A stretch of 64,000 nucleotides of DNA from Luteitalea sp. Its GTDB lineage: Bacteria > Acidobacteriota > Vicinamibacteria > Vicinamibacterales > Vicinamibacteraceae. The notes beneath the pieces were generated by a model, which saw only the letters and a program-made list of their open reading frames with translations, made no database searches and was not told the DNA's origin. The DNA is taken from NCBI GenBank assembly GCA_009377495.1, contig WHTZ01000006.1:15211-79210 (forward strand). Direction: 5' to 3'. Within the stretch, counting starts at the first letter, position 1, and every line of letters starts with the position of its first letter. The translations under genes and the position numbers were made by a program. Below, one piece after another: positions 41,614 through 49,642 of the stretch.

Positions 41614-43137
41614 TTACCCCTCTACCCCTCTACCCCTTCCGTCTGTCAACGAGCTGACGAGCGCGTCCGTCAGCGCTCGACCAGCCGTGCCTTGCGGATC
41701 GAGATCGGGATCGTAGATGCCGATGTGCATACCCACCGCCAGCGGAGAGCGGATTAGCAGGCGAAGCGCGAGCGTCAGCTCCTCGAAGCGGAGCCCGTCC
41801 GGCTGTCGCGAATCCACTGCGGGCATGACCGCGTCGTCGAGCACGTCGACGTCGACGTGGATCCAAAACCCATCGACGTTCTTCGCCTGCAGCTTCGTGA
41901 GCTCGTGGCGGATGCGATCCGCGATCCCCGCACGACGCAGCGCATCAAGCGTGTAAAGCGTCATGCGCGTCCGTGAGAGCCGCTGTTGCCATTCGGTGTC
42001 GAGTCCTCGAGTGCCGAGAAGCACCACGTCGTCTTCCCGCACCAGAGCGCCCCGAGGGTCCAGGCTGGAGAGGAGAGCCGGGCCGTGACCCGTGGCGAGC
42101 GCCAAGTCCATGCCCGCAGCCGCCTTCGACTCCGACGTCTCCGGGGTCGCGAAGTCCGGATGGCCGTCGAGAAAGAAGAGACCGTGCCTGCCTCGACTCC
42201 GGAGGGCCAGGAGGTTGCCGAGAAGAATGCTGCAGTCGCCCCCGAGCACGATCGGAAACTTGCCGTGGTCGATGATCTCACCGACCGTTCCCGCCAAGCG
42301 GATCGAGTAATCGCGAATCGCCGGCGCCTCGCGGATACCGGTGTGCGGGTCAATCGCACCGGAATAAGGCGGCGGCTCGACCCTTCCCGTGTGCACCGCT
42401 CCCACCCGCTTCGAGAAGCCCGCGGCCTCTAGAACCTCTGGAAGATGCCGCACGCCCGGTTGTGCGCCCGGCCGGGGTGGCCGCAGCCCGAGATTCGATG
42501 GAGCTTCGATGACCGCGTAACCCCGCTGGCGTGGAGCCGCGCGCTGACTTACGTCGCTCAACTTGGGCCGCTCCTGAAAGAGGTGGCCCGCACTCTCCGA
42601 GCGGATGCGACGTCCGAAGAACTCGGCCTGGAGCTGCCAGCTCTTACCCTCGTCGAGAGATACTTCGCCGCGCCAGTGGAACGACTGTGGCGTGATGCGC
42701 GAGAAGATCCAGCGTATCGGCGCGCCCTGCTCAGCGCGACCCTCTTGGACGATCTCATCATCCTGCTTACGGCCGACGAGCGTATTGTGCGCGCCGGTCA
42801 CGGCGTTGATCCAGGTGACGCGCCACACACCGCTCTCGGGATCATAGACGCGCAGCGTGGTGCCGTAGCGGTTTCCCTGCACAGGCTGCCCCGGCCGCCG
42901 GTTGGTGCGCGGAGGTGCGATCAGCACGTCCTGGATGGCACGGCCCTCGAGCACCCATGCGAAATACCACTCCCCCTTGCTGACCCGCCGCGAGCCCTCC
43001 GCGTCGTAGTCGATGAGCTCCATCTCCCAATCGCCGACCAAGGGCGCGTAGAGCGTCATCGCGTCCGACTGGGTGGCCAGCGGACCCGCGGCGCGCAATG
43101 CGTCCGCAAACCCATCGGTCTGAGTTGATTCGACCAT
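41614..43137 (-). CDS. Fusion of lipocalin-like domain and arginase-family domain
   Basis: A 507-residue protein. Residues about 1-175 are a DUF1579-like, lipocalin-type domain (LVGDWEMELIDYDAEG, WRVTWINAVTGAHNTLVG). After a linker, residues about 200-505 form a ureohydrolase (arginase/agmatinase family) domain: GGDCSILLG (GGDHS equivalent, with Cys for the metal-binding His), FFLDGHPDFATPE (DxHxD) and WIHVDVDVLDDAVMPAVDS (DxDxxD). Substrate is not clear. The ATG at 43137 is preceded by GGGAG. I do not know another fusion of these two domains. An AraC regulator lies upstream on the same strand, with a structured repeat between. Confidence 0.82.
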   Translation of the reverse strand: MVESTQTDGFADALRAAGPLATQSDAMTLYAPLVGDWEMELIDYDAEGSRRVSKGEWYFAWVLEGRAIQDVLIAPPRTNRRPGQPVQGNRYGTTLRVYDPESGVWRVTWINAVTGAHNTLVGRKQDDEIVQEGRAEQGAPIRWIFSRITPQSFHWRGEVSLDEGKSWQLQAEFFGRRIRSESAGHLFQERPKLSDVSQRAAPRQRGYAVIEAPSNLGLRPPRPGAQPGVRHLPEVLEAAGFSKRVGAVHTGRVEPPPYSGAIDPHTGIREAPAIRDYSIRLAGTVGEIIDHGKFPIVLGGDCSILLGNLLALRSRGRHGLFFLDGHPDFATPETSESKAAAGMDLALATGHGPALLSSLDPRGALVREDDVVLLGTRGLDTEWQQRLSRTRMTLYTLDALRRAGIADRIRHELTKLQAKNVDGFWIHVDVDVLDDAVMPAVDSRQPDGLRFEELTLALRLLIRSPLAVGMHIGIYDPDLDPQGTAGRALTDALVSSLTDGRGRGVEG

Positions 43138-43211
43138 CGCCACACTCCCGAACACGAGCAGGATACGACTCTAGGTGAAGAGAGCGGGACGCGCTTGAAA
43201 CTTCTTGCGCG

Positions 43212-43293
43212 CTAGACATCTTCTAAGGCCGAAGTCGTGAGAGATGAAGCAAGTTTTCTGAAGGAGCGGCCTTAGAAGCTGCCTTAGGCGCGG
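43212..43293. repeat. Three-hairpin structured repeat, copy 2 (truncated)
   Basis: The first about 80 bases match copy 3 with one change: stem TTCTAAGGCCG / CGGCCTTAGAA and conserved loop with GTGAGAGATGAAGCAAG. The second and third hairpins are missing; the sequence runs into the AraC stop region. Confidence 0.85.
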
Positions 43294-43294
43294 A

Positions 43295-44005
43295 CTAGCG
43301 GGCCCTCACCCGTGCCCGAAATTGTGAAGGTGGGAGACCCCACTCTTGGCGGAACGCGTTCGTGAAGTGGCTGTGGTCGGCGTAGCCGAGGTCAAGCGCG
43401 AGCGCCGTCAGGTCGTCTGCGTCGGCCGCCAAACGCTCCGCAGCGACCGAGGCGCGGAGCCGCCCAATGTATCGCCGCAAGCTCACGCCGGCCACACGGT
43501 GGAACGTGCGGGAGAGATGGAAGGGTGAGCAGTCGAAACGTCGAGCCAACTCGCCGAGGCTCGGGGGCGAGGCCACGAGCTCGTTGACGGCGAGCTTTGC
43601 CACCTCCACCATGTCGCGCGCCCTTCTCACAGCCACAGGCGGCGGCTGGCTTTCGGCTCTTGGCTCGCGTGCTCGATACGCGGCGCGCACGGCTTCGTCC
43701 GTCAGCTCGGCCAGCGCATCATCGATCGCCAGGATGGTGCACTCATCGCCTCCGGGCAGCGGATGCGCGTATCGATAGGGCTCTGCCGCGTTGAAGAAGA
43801 GGACGTGCGTGGGATCTGCAACGAGCGTCTCCCCGCGGTACGTTCGCCGGAAGACGCCTCGGCGAACGAAGACGATACTGTGCGTGGCGTTGGGCTCCTC
43901 GGGACCTTCCGGCTCCACGGACGCGCGGCAGCGGAAATCCACCACAGAGATCCCAAGCGACTCGCACAAGACCTCTCGCCTCTGCAGCGCGCGGCACTCG
44001 GGCAT
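43295..44005 (-). CDS. AraC-family transcriptional regulator
   Basis: About 236 residues. An N-terminal cupin-like sensor region (HSIVFVRRGVFRRTYRGETL, VLFFNAAEPYRYAHPLPGGD) is followed by a C-terminal AraC double helix-turn-helix (LGELARRFDCSPFHLSRTFH, DLTALALDLGYADHSHFTNA, FRQEWGLPPSQFRARV). It probably controls nearby genes such as the arginase fusion. I prefer the ATG at 44005; a longer frame to 44122 has no homologous character. Its stop abuts repeat copy 2. Confidence 0.85.
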   Translation of the reverse strand: MPECRALQRREVLCESLGISVVDFRCRASVEPEGPEEPNATHSIVFVRRGVFRRTYRGETLVADPTHVLFFNAAEPYRYAHPLPGGDECTILAIDDALAELTDEAVRAAYRAREPRAESQPPPVAVRRARDMVEVAKLAVNELVASPPSLGELARRFDCSPFHLSRTFHRVAGVSLRRYIGRLRASVAAERLAADADDLTALALDLGYADHSHFTNAFRQEWGLPPSQFRARVRAR

Positions 44006-44039
44006 CTCGGCGAAGCTCACGGCTCGACTCAGTATACCG

Positions 44040-44219
44040 GGAGGCTCGCTGGCGTCAGCCGAGGCACAGCTGCTCCGCCCGCAGACGGCTGACGCCGTCC
44101 ACAACTTGGCCGGCTTTCGCAATCTCCTCGTTCACGACCATGCGCGACTGGACCACGCACGAGTGCACGCGTTCGTGCAAACGCGAGTGGCCAGTCTCAG
44201 GGAGCTTTCAGACCGCATG
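44040..44219 (+). pseudogene. C-terminal remnant of a HepT-like (HEPN/DUF86) gene
   Basis: The frame encodes LAGFRNLLVHDHARLDHARV and then HAFVQTRVASLRELSDRM, matching the C-terminal half of HepT-type HEPN RNases (GFRN-x-LVH-x-Y, DxxRV). The N-terminal half and start are gone: the frame upstream is antisense to the AraC gene. No MntA-type nucleotidyltransferase is adjacent. A broken HepT toxin. Confidence 0.65.
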
Positions 44220-44258
44220 GCGCCAGCGGCACTCAGAGCGTGCATCTCCAGTGCGAGG

Positions 44259-44615
44259 TCACGGACGGTCGATCAGATAGCCAGAGATGTAGAGCAAGCC
44301 GCCGGTGGTATCGGGACCTCTGAAAAGGTGCTCGCCAGCGTCGACATAGAAGTGGATCTCTTGGTTCAGGAAGTATGCGTCGCAGTTCGGTTCGATCGGT
44401 ACACAGGCACCGAGAAGGCGGTACTGGCTGCCCCCAAAGCCGCCACCGCTGTCTCGGACTTGCAAGCTCCACACGGGATCATGAGGATCTTCATCGAGAT
44501 AAAACACCCAGGCGTTGATGAACTCGACGACGAGCCGGGCGGGCCATGACACCGGCTGATATAAGATGGTGTGAGTGTTGGCGTCCCTAATGAGTGTTGG
44601 CGCCCCAAAAGCCAC
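44259..44615 (-). CDS. Hypothetical protein, possibly truncated
   Basis: A 118-residue frame of unrecognised family. The sequence after residue 18 looks protein-like (WPARLVVEFINAWVFYLDED, YFLNQEIHFYVDAGEHLF, GGLLYISGYLID), with two Cys and many aromatic residues. Its first codons (MAFGAPTLIRDANTHT) are encoded by the left inverted repeat and by a duplicated TGAGTGTTGGCG, so the original N terminus was probably replaced. Upstream and downstream give no functional clue. Confidence 0.4.
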   Translation of the reverse strand: MAFGAPTLIRDANTHTILYQPVSWPARLVVEFINAWVFYLDEDPHDPVWSLQVRDSGGGFGGSQYRLLGACVPIEPNCDAYFLNQEIHFYVDAGEHLFRGPDTTGGLLYISGYLIDRP

Positions 44616-44702
44616 CCCACGCGGGCTGCCCGCGTGGGGACCCCGGCAAGGGGCGCCCTACATCATGGAAACAGGCAGGTAGGGCGCGGCTTTAGCCGCG
44701 CC
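44599..44702. repeat. Left inverted repeat flanking the NuoG-like gene
   Basis: A 104-bp element containing hairpins CCCCACGCGGG / CCCGCGTGGGG (44615-44639) and GGCGCGGCT-style arms near its inner end (GCGCGGCTTTAGCCGCGC). It is nearly identical, in reverse, to 46491-46599. Its CATCATGGAAACAG motif recurs at the start codon of the NuoG-like gene. Confidence 0.85.
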
Positions 44703-44712
44703 GTTTAGCATC

Positions 44713-46470
44713 ATGGAAACAGTTGCGCTCACGATCGACGGGAAGTCAGTGACGGTCGAAAAGGGAAAGACCGTCCTCCAGGCAGCCATCGAAAGCGGGA
44801 TCAAGGTCCCGTATTACTGCTATCACCCTGGCCTTGGCATCGACGGCTCGTGCCGCGTCTGCCTCGTGAAGATCGAGAAGATGCCGAAGCTGCAGGTTTC
44901 CTGCTCGGTGGTGGCCGCCGAGGGGATGGTGGTGCAGACGGAGACGCCCGAGGTCGTCCAGGCACGGGCGGGCGTCTTCGAGTTCCTCCTCATCAATCAC
45001 CCACTCGACTGCCCCGTCTGCGACAAGGGGGGCGAGTGCCCACTTCAGGACTTCTCGTACGCGTTCGGTCCAAAGGGAAGTCGCATGGAGTTTGCTCGCC
45101 GCGTGTTCGATGGCGAGGGCGTGCGTGCCGACGTCGACTTCGGGCCAACGCTCATGCTGAACCGGAATCGTTGCATCCTGTGCACACGCTGTGTGCGGTT
45201 CATGCGTGATGTCGACGGTGACGCGCAGATCGGCATCGCGGATCGCGGCTATGGCAGCGAGATCGCCACGTTCAAGGAAGAAGGCGTCCACTCGCTGCTT
45301 TCCGGCAACTTGATGGACGTCTGCCCGGTGGGCGCGATTACGACGCGCGAATACCGCTTCAAGTCACGCCCGTGGGATAACCCGACCGCGGTCGACACTA
45401 TCTGTACACTCTGTGAGAAGGGTTGCAACACAACGGTCTGGCTCAAGGCGAAGCCGGAGTGGGCCAAGGGCGCGCAGCTGGCGCGCATCACGCCGCGATA
45501 CAACCCCGAGGTCAACGGTTACTGGATGTGCGACATCGGACGGTTTCGTCTCGCGTGGATCGAGAGCGAGGCACGTCTCTCGCAGCCGCTCGTCCGTGAG
45601 GGAAACGACGCGCAGACCGCCACCACGTGGGATCACGCGCTCGACACCCTGAAGCGCCTCGTCGGCGCCCACGGGTCAGAGCACCTGCGGTTCTTGCTGT
45701 CCGCGCACGCGTCGCACGAAGAGATGTTCGCGCTGAGCCGGCTGGCTCGACAGCTTCTCGGTGACCGAGCCCAGCAGTCGTGCACCGTGAGTTGGGCGGC
45801 GAGCGTCAAGTCGCAGCCGGAGCACACGACCTTCTCGGTTCCACCGATCGATGCACCAAACGTGGCTGGCGCGCGGTTGCTTGGGCTCACGAGCGTCCCG
45901 GTCGGAGAGGCCGAGCCAGACCTTTCGGCGCTACGCGCTGCTGTCGAGGCTGGTGAGGTACGCGTCCTCTATGTGCTCGACCCTGGCCCGTCGGGCTCGC
46001 TCGGTGACACGGCGTGGATCGTCGACGCGCGCCAATCGGGCCGGATCGCGTCGCTCGTTCTGCAGGGCGTCCTCGAGAGCCCCCTCGCAGCAGCGGCCGA
46101 TGTCGTCCTCCCTGGTGCCTGCTTCGTCGAAAAGGAAGCGTGCTATACGAACGGACAGGGACGGCTCCAGGCGACCGCACGCGCGATTCCTCCCCCGGGG
46201 CAAGCTCTCGACGACTGCAGCATCATCGTGCGGGTTGCCGCAGCGCTCGGCCGACCGCTCGACTACCGCTCGGCTGCCGACATCCGCGCAGACATCGCCG
46301 CCACGCGCTCGGACGAACCGGGGCTTCAGGGTATTGCGGACATGGCCTTCGCCCAGCCCGTGGCAACCCACCATTGGCTCGAGGCGTCGAACCCGATGGA
46401 GCGGTGGAAGTGGGACGTGATGTTCCAGGACCTCCCGCCGGTGAAGTTCGAGGAAATGCTCAAGAAATAG
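44713..46470 (+). CDS. NuoG-like NADH-quinone oxidoreductase subunit
   Basis: A 585-residue iron-sulfur protein. N-terminal ferredoxin-type 2Fe-2S site: YYCYHPGLGIDGSCRVCLVK with the fourth Cys in LQVSC. Then the His-Cys3 4Fe-4S motif (HPLDCPVCDKGGECPLQ), a C4 cluster (CILCTRCVRFMRD, DVCPVGAI) and a further motif TICTLCEKGCNT, before a molybdopterin-oxidoreductase-like C-terminal domain. This is complex I chain 3 (NuoG). The C-terminal domain is shorter than in E. coli NuoG. No other nuo gene is in the window. The ATG is within the repeat-derived CATCATGGAAACAG; no Shine-Dalgarno is visible. It is flanked by inverted repeats and followed by CcdA. Confidence 0.9.
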   Translation: METVALTIDGKSVTVEKGKTVLQAAIESGIKVPYYCYHPGLGIDGSCRVCLVKIEKMPKLQVSCSVVAAEGMVVQTETPEVVQARAGVFEFLLINHPLDCPVCDKGGECPLQDFSYAFGPKGSRMEFARRVFDGEGVRADVDFGPTLMLNRNRCILCTRCVRFMRDVDGDAQIGIADRGYGSEIATFKEEGVHSLLSGNLMDVCPVGAITTREYRFKSRPWDNPTAVDTICTLCEKGCNTTVWLKAKPEWAKGAQLARITPRYNPEVNGYWMCDIGRFRLAWIESEARLSQPLVREGNDAQTATTWDHALDTLKRLVGAHGSEHLRFLLSAHASHEEMFALSRLARQLLGDRAQQSCTVSWAASVKSQPEHTTFSVPPIDAPNVAGARLLGLTSVPVGEAEPDLSALRAAVEAGEVRVLYVLDPGPSGSLGDTAWIVDARQSGRIASLVLQGVLESPLAAAADVVLPGACFVEKEACYTNGQGRLQATARAIPPPGQALDDCSIIVRVAAALGRPLDYRSAADIRADIAATRSDEPGLQGIADMAFAQPVATHHWLEASNPMERWKWDVMFQDLPPVKFEEMLKK

Positions 46471-46490
46471 AAAAGATGACCGGCGCGGCC

Positions 46491-46599
46491 GGCGCGGCTA
46501 AAGCCGCGCCCTACATGTTTCCACATGTTTCCACGATGTAGGGCGCCCCTTGCCGGGGTCCCCTCGCGGGCAGCCCGCGTGGGCTGGCTTTTGGGCGCC
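46491..46599. repeat. Right inverted repeat flanking the NuoG-like gene
   Basis: A 109-bp reverse copy of 44599-44702. It starts with the perfect hairpin GGCGCGGCT-aa-AGCCGCGCC, has a duplicated ACATGTTTCC in the middle, and ends TTTTGGGCGCC. It lies between the NuoG-like gene and ccdA. Confidence 0.85.
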
Positions 46600-46624
46600 A
46601 AGGCATCTTTTCCCATCACGCACC

Positions 46625-47362
46625 ATGGAGAACATGTCCCTCGTCGTGGCGTTTGCGGGCGGCGTGCTGTCGTTCGTCTCGCCGTGTGTGCTGCCGCTCG
46701 TACCCGGCTATCTCTCGTTCATCTCGGGCGTCACAGTGGAAGAGCTCCGGGAACGAGGTGGCACGCCTACGCTATCGAACGAGGCGCGCAATCAGGTCGT
46801 TCTCGCGGCGCTGGTCTTCGTCCTCGGCTTCTCGACGGTCTTCGTGGCACTGGGCGCGACGGCGAGCGTGTTGGGGCAGTTCATCAACGAGCGCCTGTCG
46901 CTGTTCGGCAAGATTGCAGGCGTCATCCTCATCCTCTTTGGCCTGCACACCATGGGCCTCTTGCGCATTCGGTGGCTGTACACTGAGAAGCGCCTACAGA
47001 CCACGGGGCGGCCGACCAGTCTCGTTGGGGCCTTTGTCGTCGGCTTGGCATTTGCGTTCGGCTGGACACCCTGCATTGGTCCGATTCTCGCGACCATCCT
47101 GACGTTAGCCGCATCCACCGATACAGTGGGCCGCGGTGTGGTGCTGCTCGGCGTCTATTCGCTTGGTCTCGGCGTGCCGTTCCTGCTGACGGCGCTGGCA
47201 GTAAACCGCTTCTTCGCCGCGTTCGCGCGGGTGCGCCGCCATTTCCATGCGCTCGAGATTGCGGCCGGCGTGCTGATGATCGCCGTGGGCGTGATGGTCT
47301 TCACAGGGCGGTTTACAATGCTCGCCCAATGGCTCACGCCCTACCTGCCCGCCACCTTCTAA
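46625..47362 (+). CDS. ccdA: CcdA-type cytochrome c biogenesis protein
   Basis: A 245-residue membrane protein of the CcdA/DsbD-beta family, with six helices. Redox motifs: FVSPCVLPLVPGYLSFIS in the first helix and FAFGWTPCIGPILATIL in the fourth. It moves reducing power across the membrane to periplasmic thioredoxin-like proteins for cytochrome c maturation. ATG 46625 is followed by a hydrophobic segment at once; ATG 46634 is a second choice. The frame upstream is repeat. It is followed by a porin whose frame overlaps its end by 34 bases. Confidence 0.92.
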   Translation: MENMSLVVAFAGGVLSFVSPCVLPLVPGYLSFISGVTVEELRERGGTPTLSNEARNQVVLAALVFVLGFSTVFVALGATASVLGQFINERLSLFGKIAGVILILFGLHTMGLLRIRWLYTEKRLQTTGRPTSLVGAFVVGLAFAFGWTPCIGPILATILTLAASTDTVGRGVVLLGVYSLGLGVPFLLTALAVNRFFAAFARVRRHFHALEIAAGVLMIAVGVMVFTGRFTMLAQWLTPYLPATF

Positions 47363-48525
47363 GCCCCCGTAATCACCACGAAAACAACCGCCTGGGCGCG
47401 CGGCAAAGGCCGTCGCTACGTGCGAGACGCCGTGCACGTCCCGCAACATTCTCCGTACGGGTCGGCGTCTGTGTGCTGCTCTTCTTCCTGCCCGCTCCGC
47501 CGCGGCCGCTCGCCCAGCAGCGCGCAACCAACGATCAGGCGCTTCGCGTTGGACGGTTTCGCCTGTCGGGGTACGGCCAATTCGACGCGCGCCTACTGCA
47601 GGACGCGGACACCGAAGAGCCCGCCGATCCGTTGTCGATTCGCCGCATTTTCATCATCTTTGCCGGCGACATCATCCCGCAGGTCGGTTTCGTGCTCCAG
47701 GGCGATCTCACGGATAAGCGCATCCTGCGGGACGCGTACGTCAACTTCAAACACTTCCCAGCCGCGGAGGTTCGCATCGGACAGTTCGTTGCCCCCTTCA
47801 GCCTCGAGCGACTGACAGGCACGTCGCGGCTCGAGGCAATTGACCGGACCGACATCGGCACGCGGCTGTCACCGAGCCGCGACATCGGCATCATGGTCGC
47901 CAATAGCACGCCGTTTTGGGACTGGCTGTCGTATGGCGCTGCGGTCGTCAACGGCACTGGCAGGAATACCAGTGACAACAATGACCCGAAGGATCTGGTC
48001 GGGCGCTTGTCCGCCACGGTCCCTGCGTGGCGAGGCTTCAGTATTGGCGTGAACGGCGCCATCGGCGACCAGCCCGAGGGGCGCCGTTCACGGGTAGGAG
48101 CCGACATGGCGTACGATCAACCCCTCTATCGCGTGGCGGCAGAGGTCGTGCGCGAAGCGCATGGCTCGATCGTCGCCGCCGATGAGCGCGTCAACGTCAG
48201 TCGCGGCGGCCCTTTTGCGCGCCGGGGATTCTATCTGTTGGGCGTCTGGAAAGTGGCCGGAGGCATCGTCGAGATTGATGCGGAGGGTAATGTCACCCTA
48301 CCCGACCGTCGCCTCGAGCTCGTGGCGCGCTACGTCGACCTCGACGACCCGACCGGTGAACTGAGCACACGTGAGATTCAGACGGGTGCGAACTACTATC
48401 TCTCGCCCACCGTGCGGGTCATGCTACAGGGCTCCCTGCAAACCAAGGATTCGCCGGTGATCGCCGGGGACACCATCGAGATTCCCGGGCATCGCCTGGT
48501 GCTGCGCGCGCAGATCAGCTTCTAG
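47329..48525 (+). CDS. Phosphate-selective-porin-like outer-membrane porin
   Basis: A 398-residue frame. A signal peptide is present at about residues 42-65 (VGVCVLLFFLPAPPRPLAQQ), followed by a barrel of the phosphate-selective porin O/P type (FRLSGYGQFDARLLQDADTE, FAGDIIPQVGFVLQGDLTDK, RIGQFVAPFSLERLTGTSRL). It ends in an aromatic residue (LRAQISF). The annotated ATG is inside the ccdA gene; no ATG lies between it and the signal peptide, so the true start is unclear (perhaps a non-ATG codon near 47450). Substrate unknown, probably an anion. Confidence 0.82.
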   Translation: MAHALPARHLLSPRNHHENNRLGARQRPSLRARRRARPATFSVRVGVCVLLFFLPAPPRPLAQQRATNDQALRVGRFRLSGYGQFDARLLQDADTEEPADPLSIRRIFIIFAGDIIPQVGFVLQGDLTDKRILRDAYVNFKHFPAAEVRIGQFVAPFSLERLTGTSRLEAIDRTDIGTRLSPSRDIGIMVANSTPFWDWLSYGAAVVNGTGRNTSDNNDPKDLVGRLSATVPAWRGFSIGVNGAIGDQPEGRRSRVGADMAYDQPLYRVAAEVVREAHGSIVAADERVNVSRGGPFARRGFYLLGVWKVAGGIVEIDAEGNVTLPDRRLELVARYVDLDDPTGELSTREIQTGANYYLSPTVRVMLQGSLQTKDSPVIAGDTIEIPGHRLVLRAQISF

Positions 48526-48554
48526 CGGGCCGCGGTCCAGCGGCGACCGAGACC

Positions 48555-49484
48555 TCAGCAACGCACAACGAGGGCCTGCTCGCGGACGAGGACGCGGAGC
48601 GTTGTGCCGGCCCGGAAGGGCTCGCCGTCGACGTGGGCGAGCATCGGCTGATCGGAGCTGAGCGTCACCTCTCGCACGGCGCGGGTCGTGCACCCGCGCA
48701 TTCGCTCGATTGTGCCATCGAACAAATGGTGGCTCTCGACCAGCGCACGCAGAACCGAGCGCGGCTCGATGATCACGACGTTCAGCCGACCATCGTCAAA
48801 GCGGGCCGCAGGGGCAATGCGGGCGCCGCTGCCGTATTGCGCGCCGTTGGCGACGGCCACCAGCAGCGCGGGCGCGTCGTCGAGCAACACAGCCGCGGGC
48901 GCTGCGGACGACGGACCGCCGCAACCGGTCACGCGGTATTTGGCGGGCTCGTAGCGTATGGCTTCGAGCAGGCTGGTCCAGATATAGAGCGGCAGGCCGC
49001 GGCGCGCGCCGCGATTGAACGCCTGCGCAACCCGTGCGTCGAAGCCGACGCCCGCGACGTTGAAGAAGAGCCGCCCGTCGATGTCGCCGGCGTCAATCCA
49101 TCGCTCGTGCCCGTTCATGGCCACGGCGAAGGCGGCGTCTGGATCGAGCGGAATCCCCAGACCACGTGCGAGCCCGTTTCCGGATCCGCCAGGCACGATG
49201 GCCAACGGCGTGGGCGAGAATGCAAGCGCCGAGGCCACCTCGTTGATTGTGCCGTCGCCACCCCACACGAGCACGAGGTCCGCGCGCGCGTCACGGGCAC
49301 GCTGCGCCAGCTCGCGCGCGTGCCCCGGCCGTTCCGTGACCGCCACGTCCGCATCCAACCCGAGACGGGCACACGCCGCGCGCGCGGTTGCGTGGCGCCC
49401 CATACCCGCCGTCGACCGCCTCTGTCGCGACGAGTGCATCCGCGTCGTGCCAGCCGCGGGATTCACGATGACGAGCGTGCGCAT
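48555..49484 (-). CDS. Diacylglycerol kinase-family lipid kinase
   Basis: A 309-residue YegS/BmrU-type lipid kinase. The nucleotide-binding signature LVLVWGGDGTINEVASAL and the phosphate-binding IVPGGSGNGLARGL are clear, with FFNVAGVGFDARVAQAF and the C-terminal barrel (GEPFRAGTTLRVLV). It probably phosphorylates diacylglycerol or a related lipid. A short Arg-rich insertion (MHSSRQRRSTAGMGRHA) follows the first strand. It is transcribed alone and divergent from the GAF protein gene. Confidence 0.9.
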   Translation of the reverse strand: MRTLVIVNPAAGTTRMHSSRQRRSTAGMGRHATARAACARLGLDADVAVTERPGHARELAQRARDARADLVLVWGGDGTINEVASALAFSPTPLAIVPGGSGNGLARGLGIPLDPDAAFAVAMNGHERWIDAGDIDGRLFFNVAGVGFDARVAQAFNRGARRGLPLYIWTSLLEAIRYEPAKYRVTGCGGPSSAAPAAVLLDDAPALLVAVANGAQYGSGARIAPAARFDDGRLNVVIIEPRSVLRALVESHHLFDGTIERMRGCTTRAVREVTLSSDQPMLAHVDGEPFRAGTTLRVLVREQALVVRC

Positions 49485-49642
49485 GTCGTAGCTCAGTTGA
49501 CGCTGAGTAGCCCGTCGGCTGTGACCAGGGTGTATATTACCGAGCGGGCTGGTATCACGAATCGAAGATTCGGGACACTAGCGTGCGAGTGCCTGTCCAT
49601 GACTCGCGTAGACTTGCCGCGCGAGAGTCTGCTCATGACCCC

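Noticed and set aside
43791-44549. 252-codon plus-strand frame taken as a whole gene
   Set aside because: Its 5' part is antisense to AraC and its 3' part antisense to another frame; only the HepT-like segment (44040-44219) looks protein-derived.
44599-46599. Insertion sequence with the NuoG-like gene as transposase
   Set aside because: The enclosed protein is clearly an iron-sulfur complex I subunit; no transposase domain, and no clear target-site duplication.
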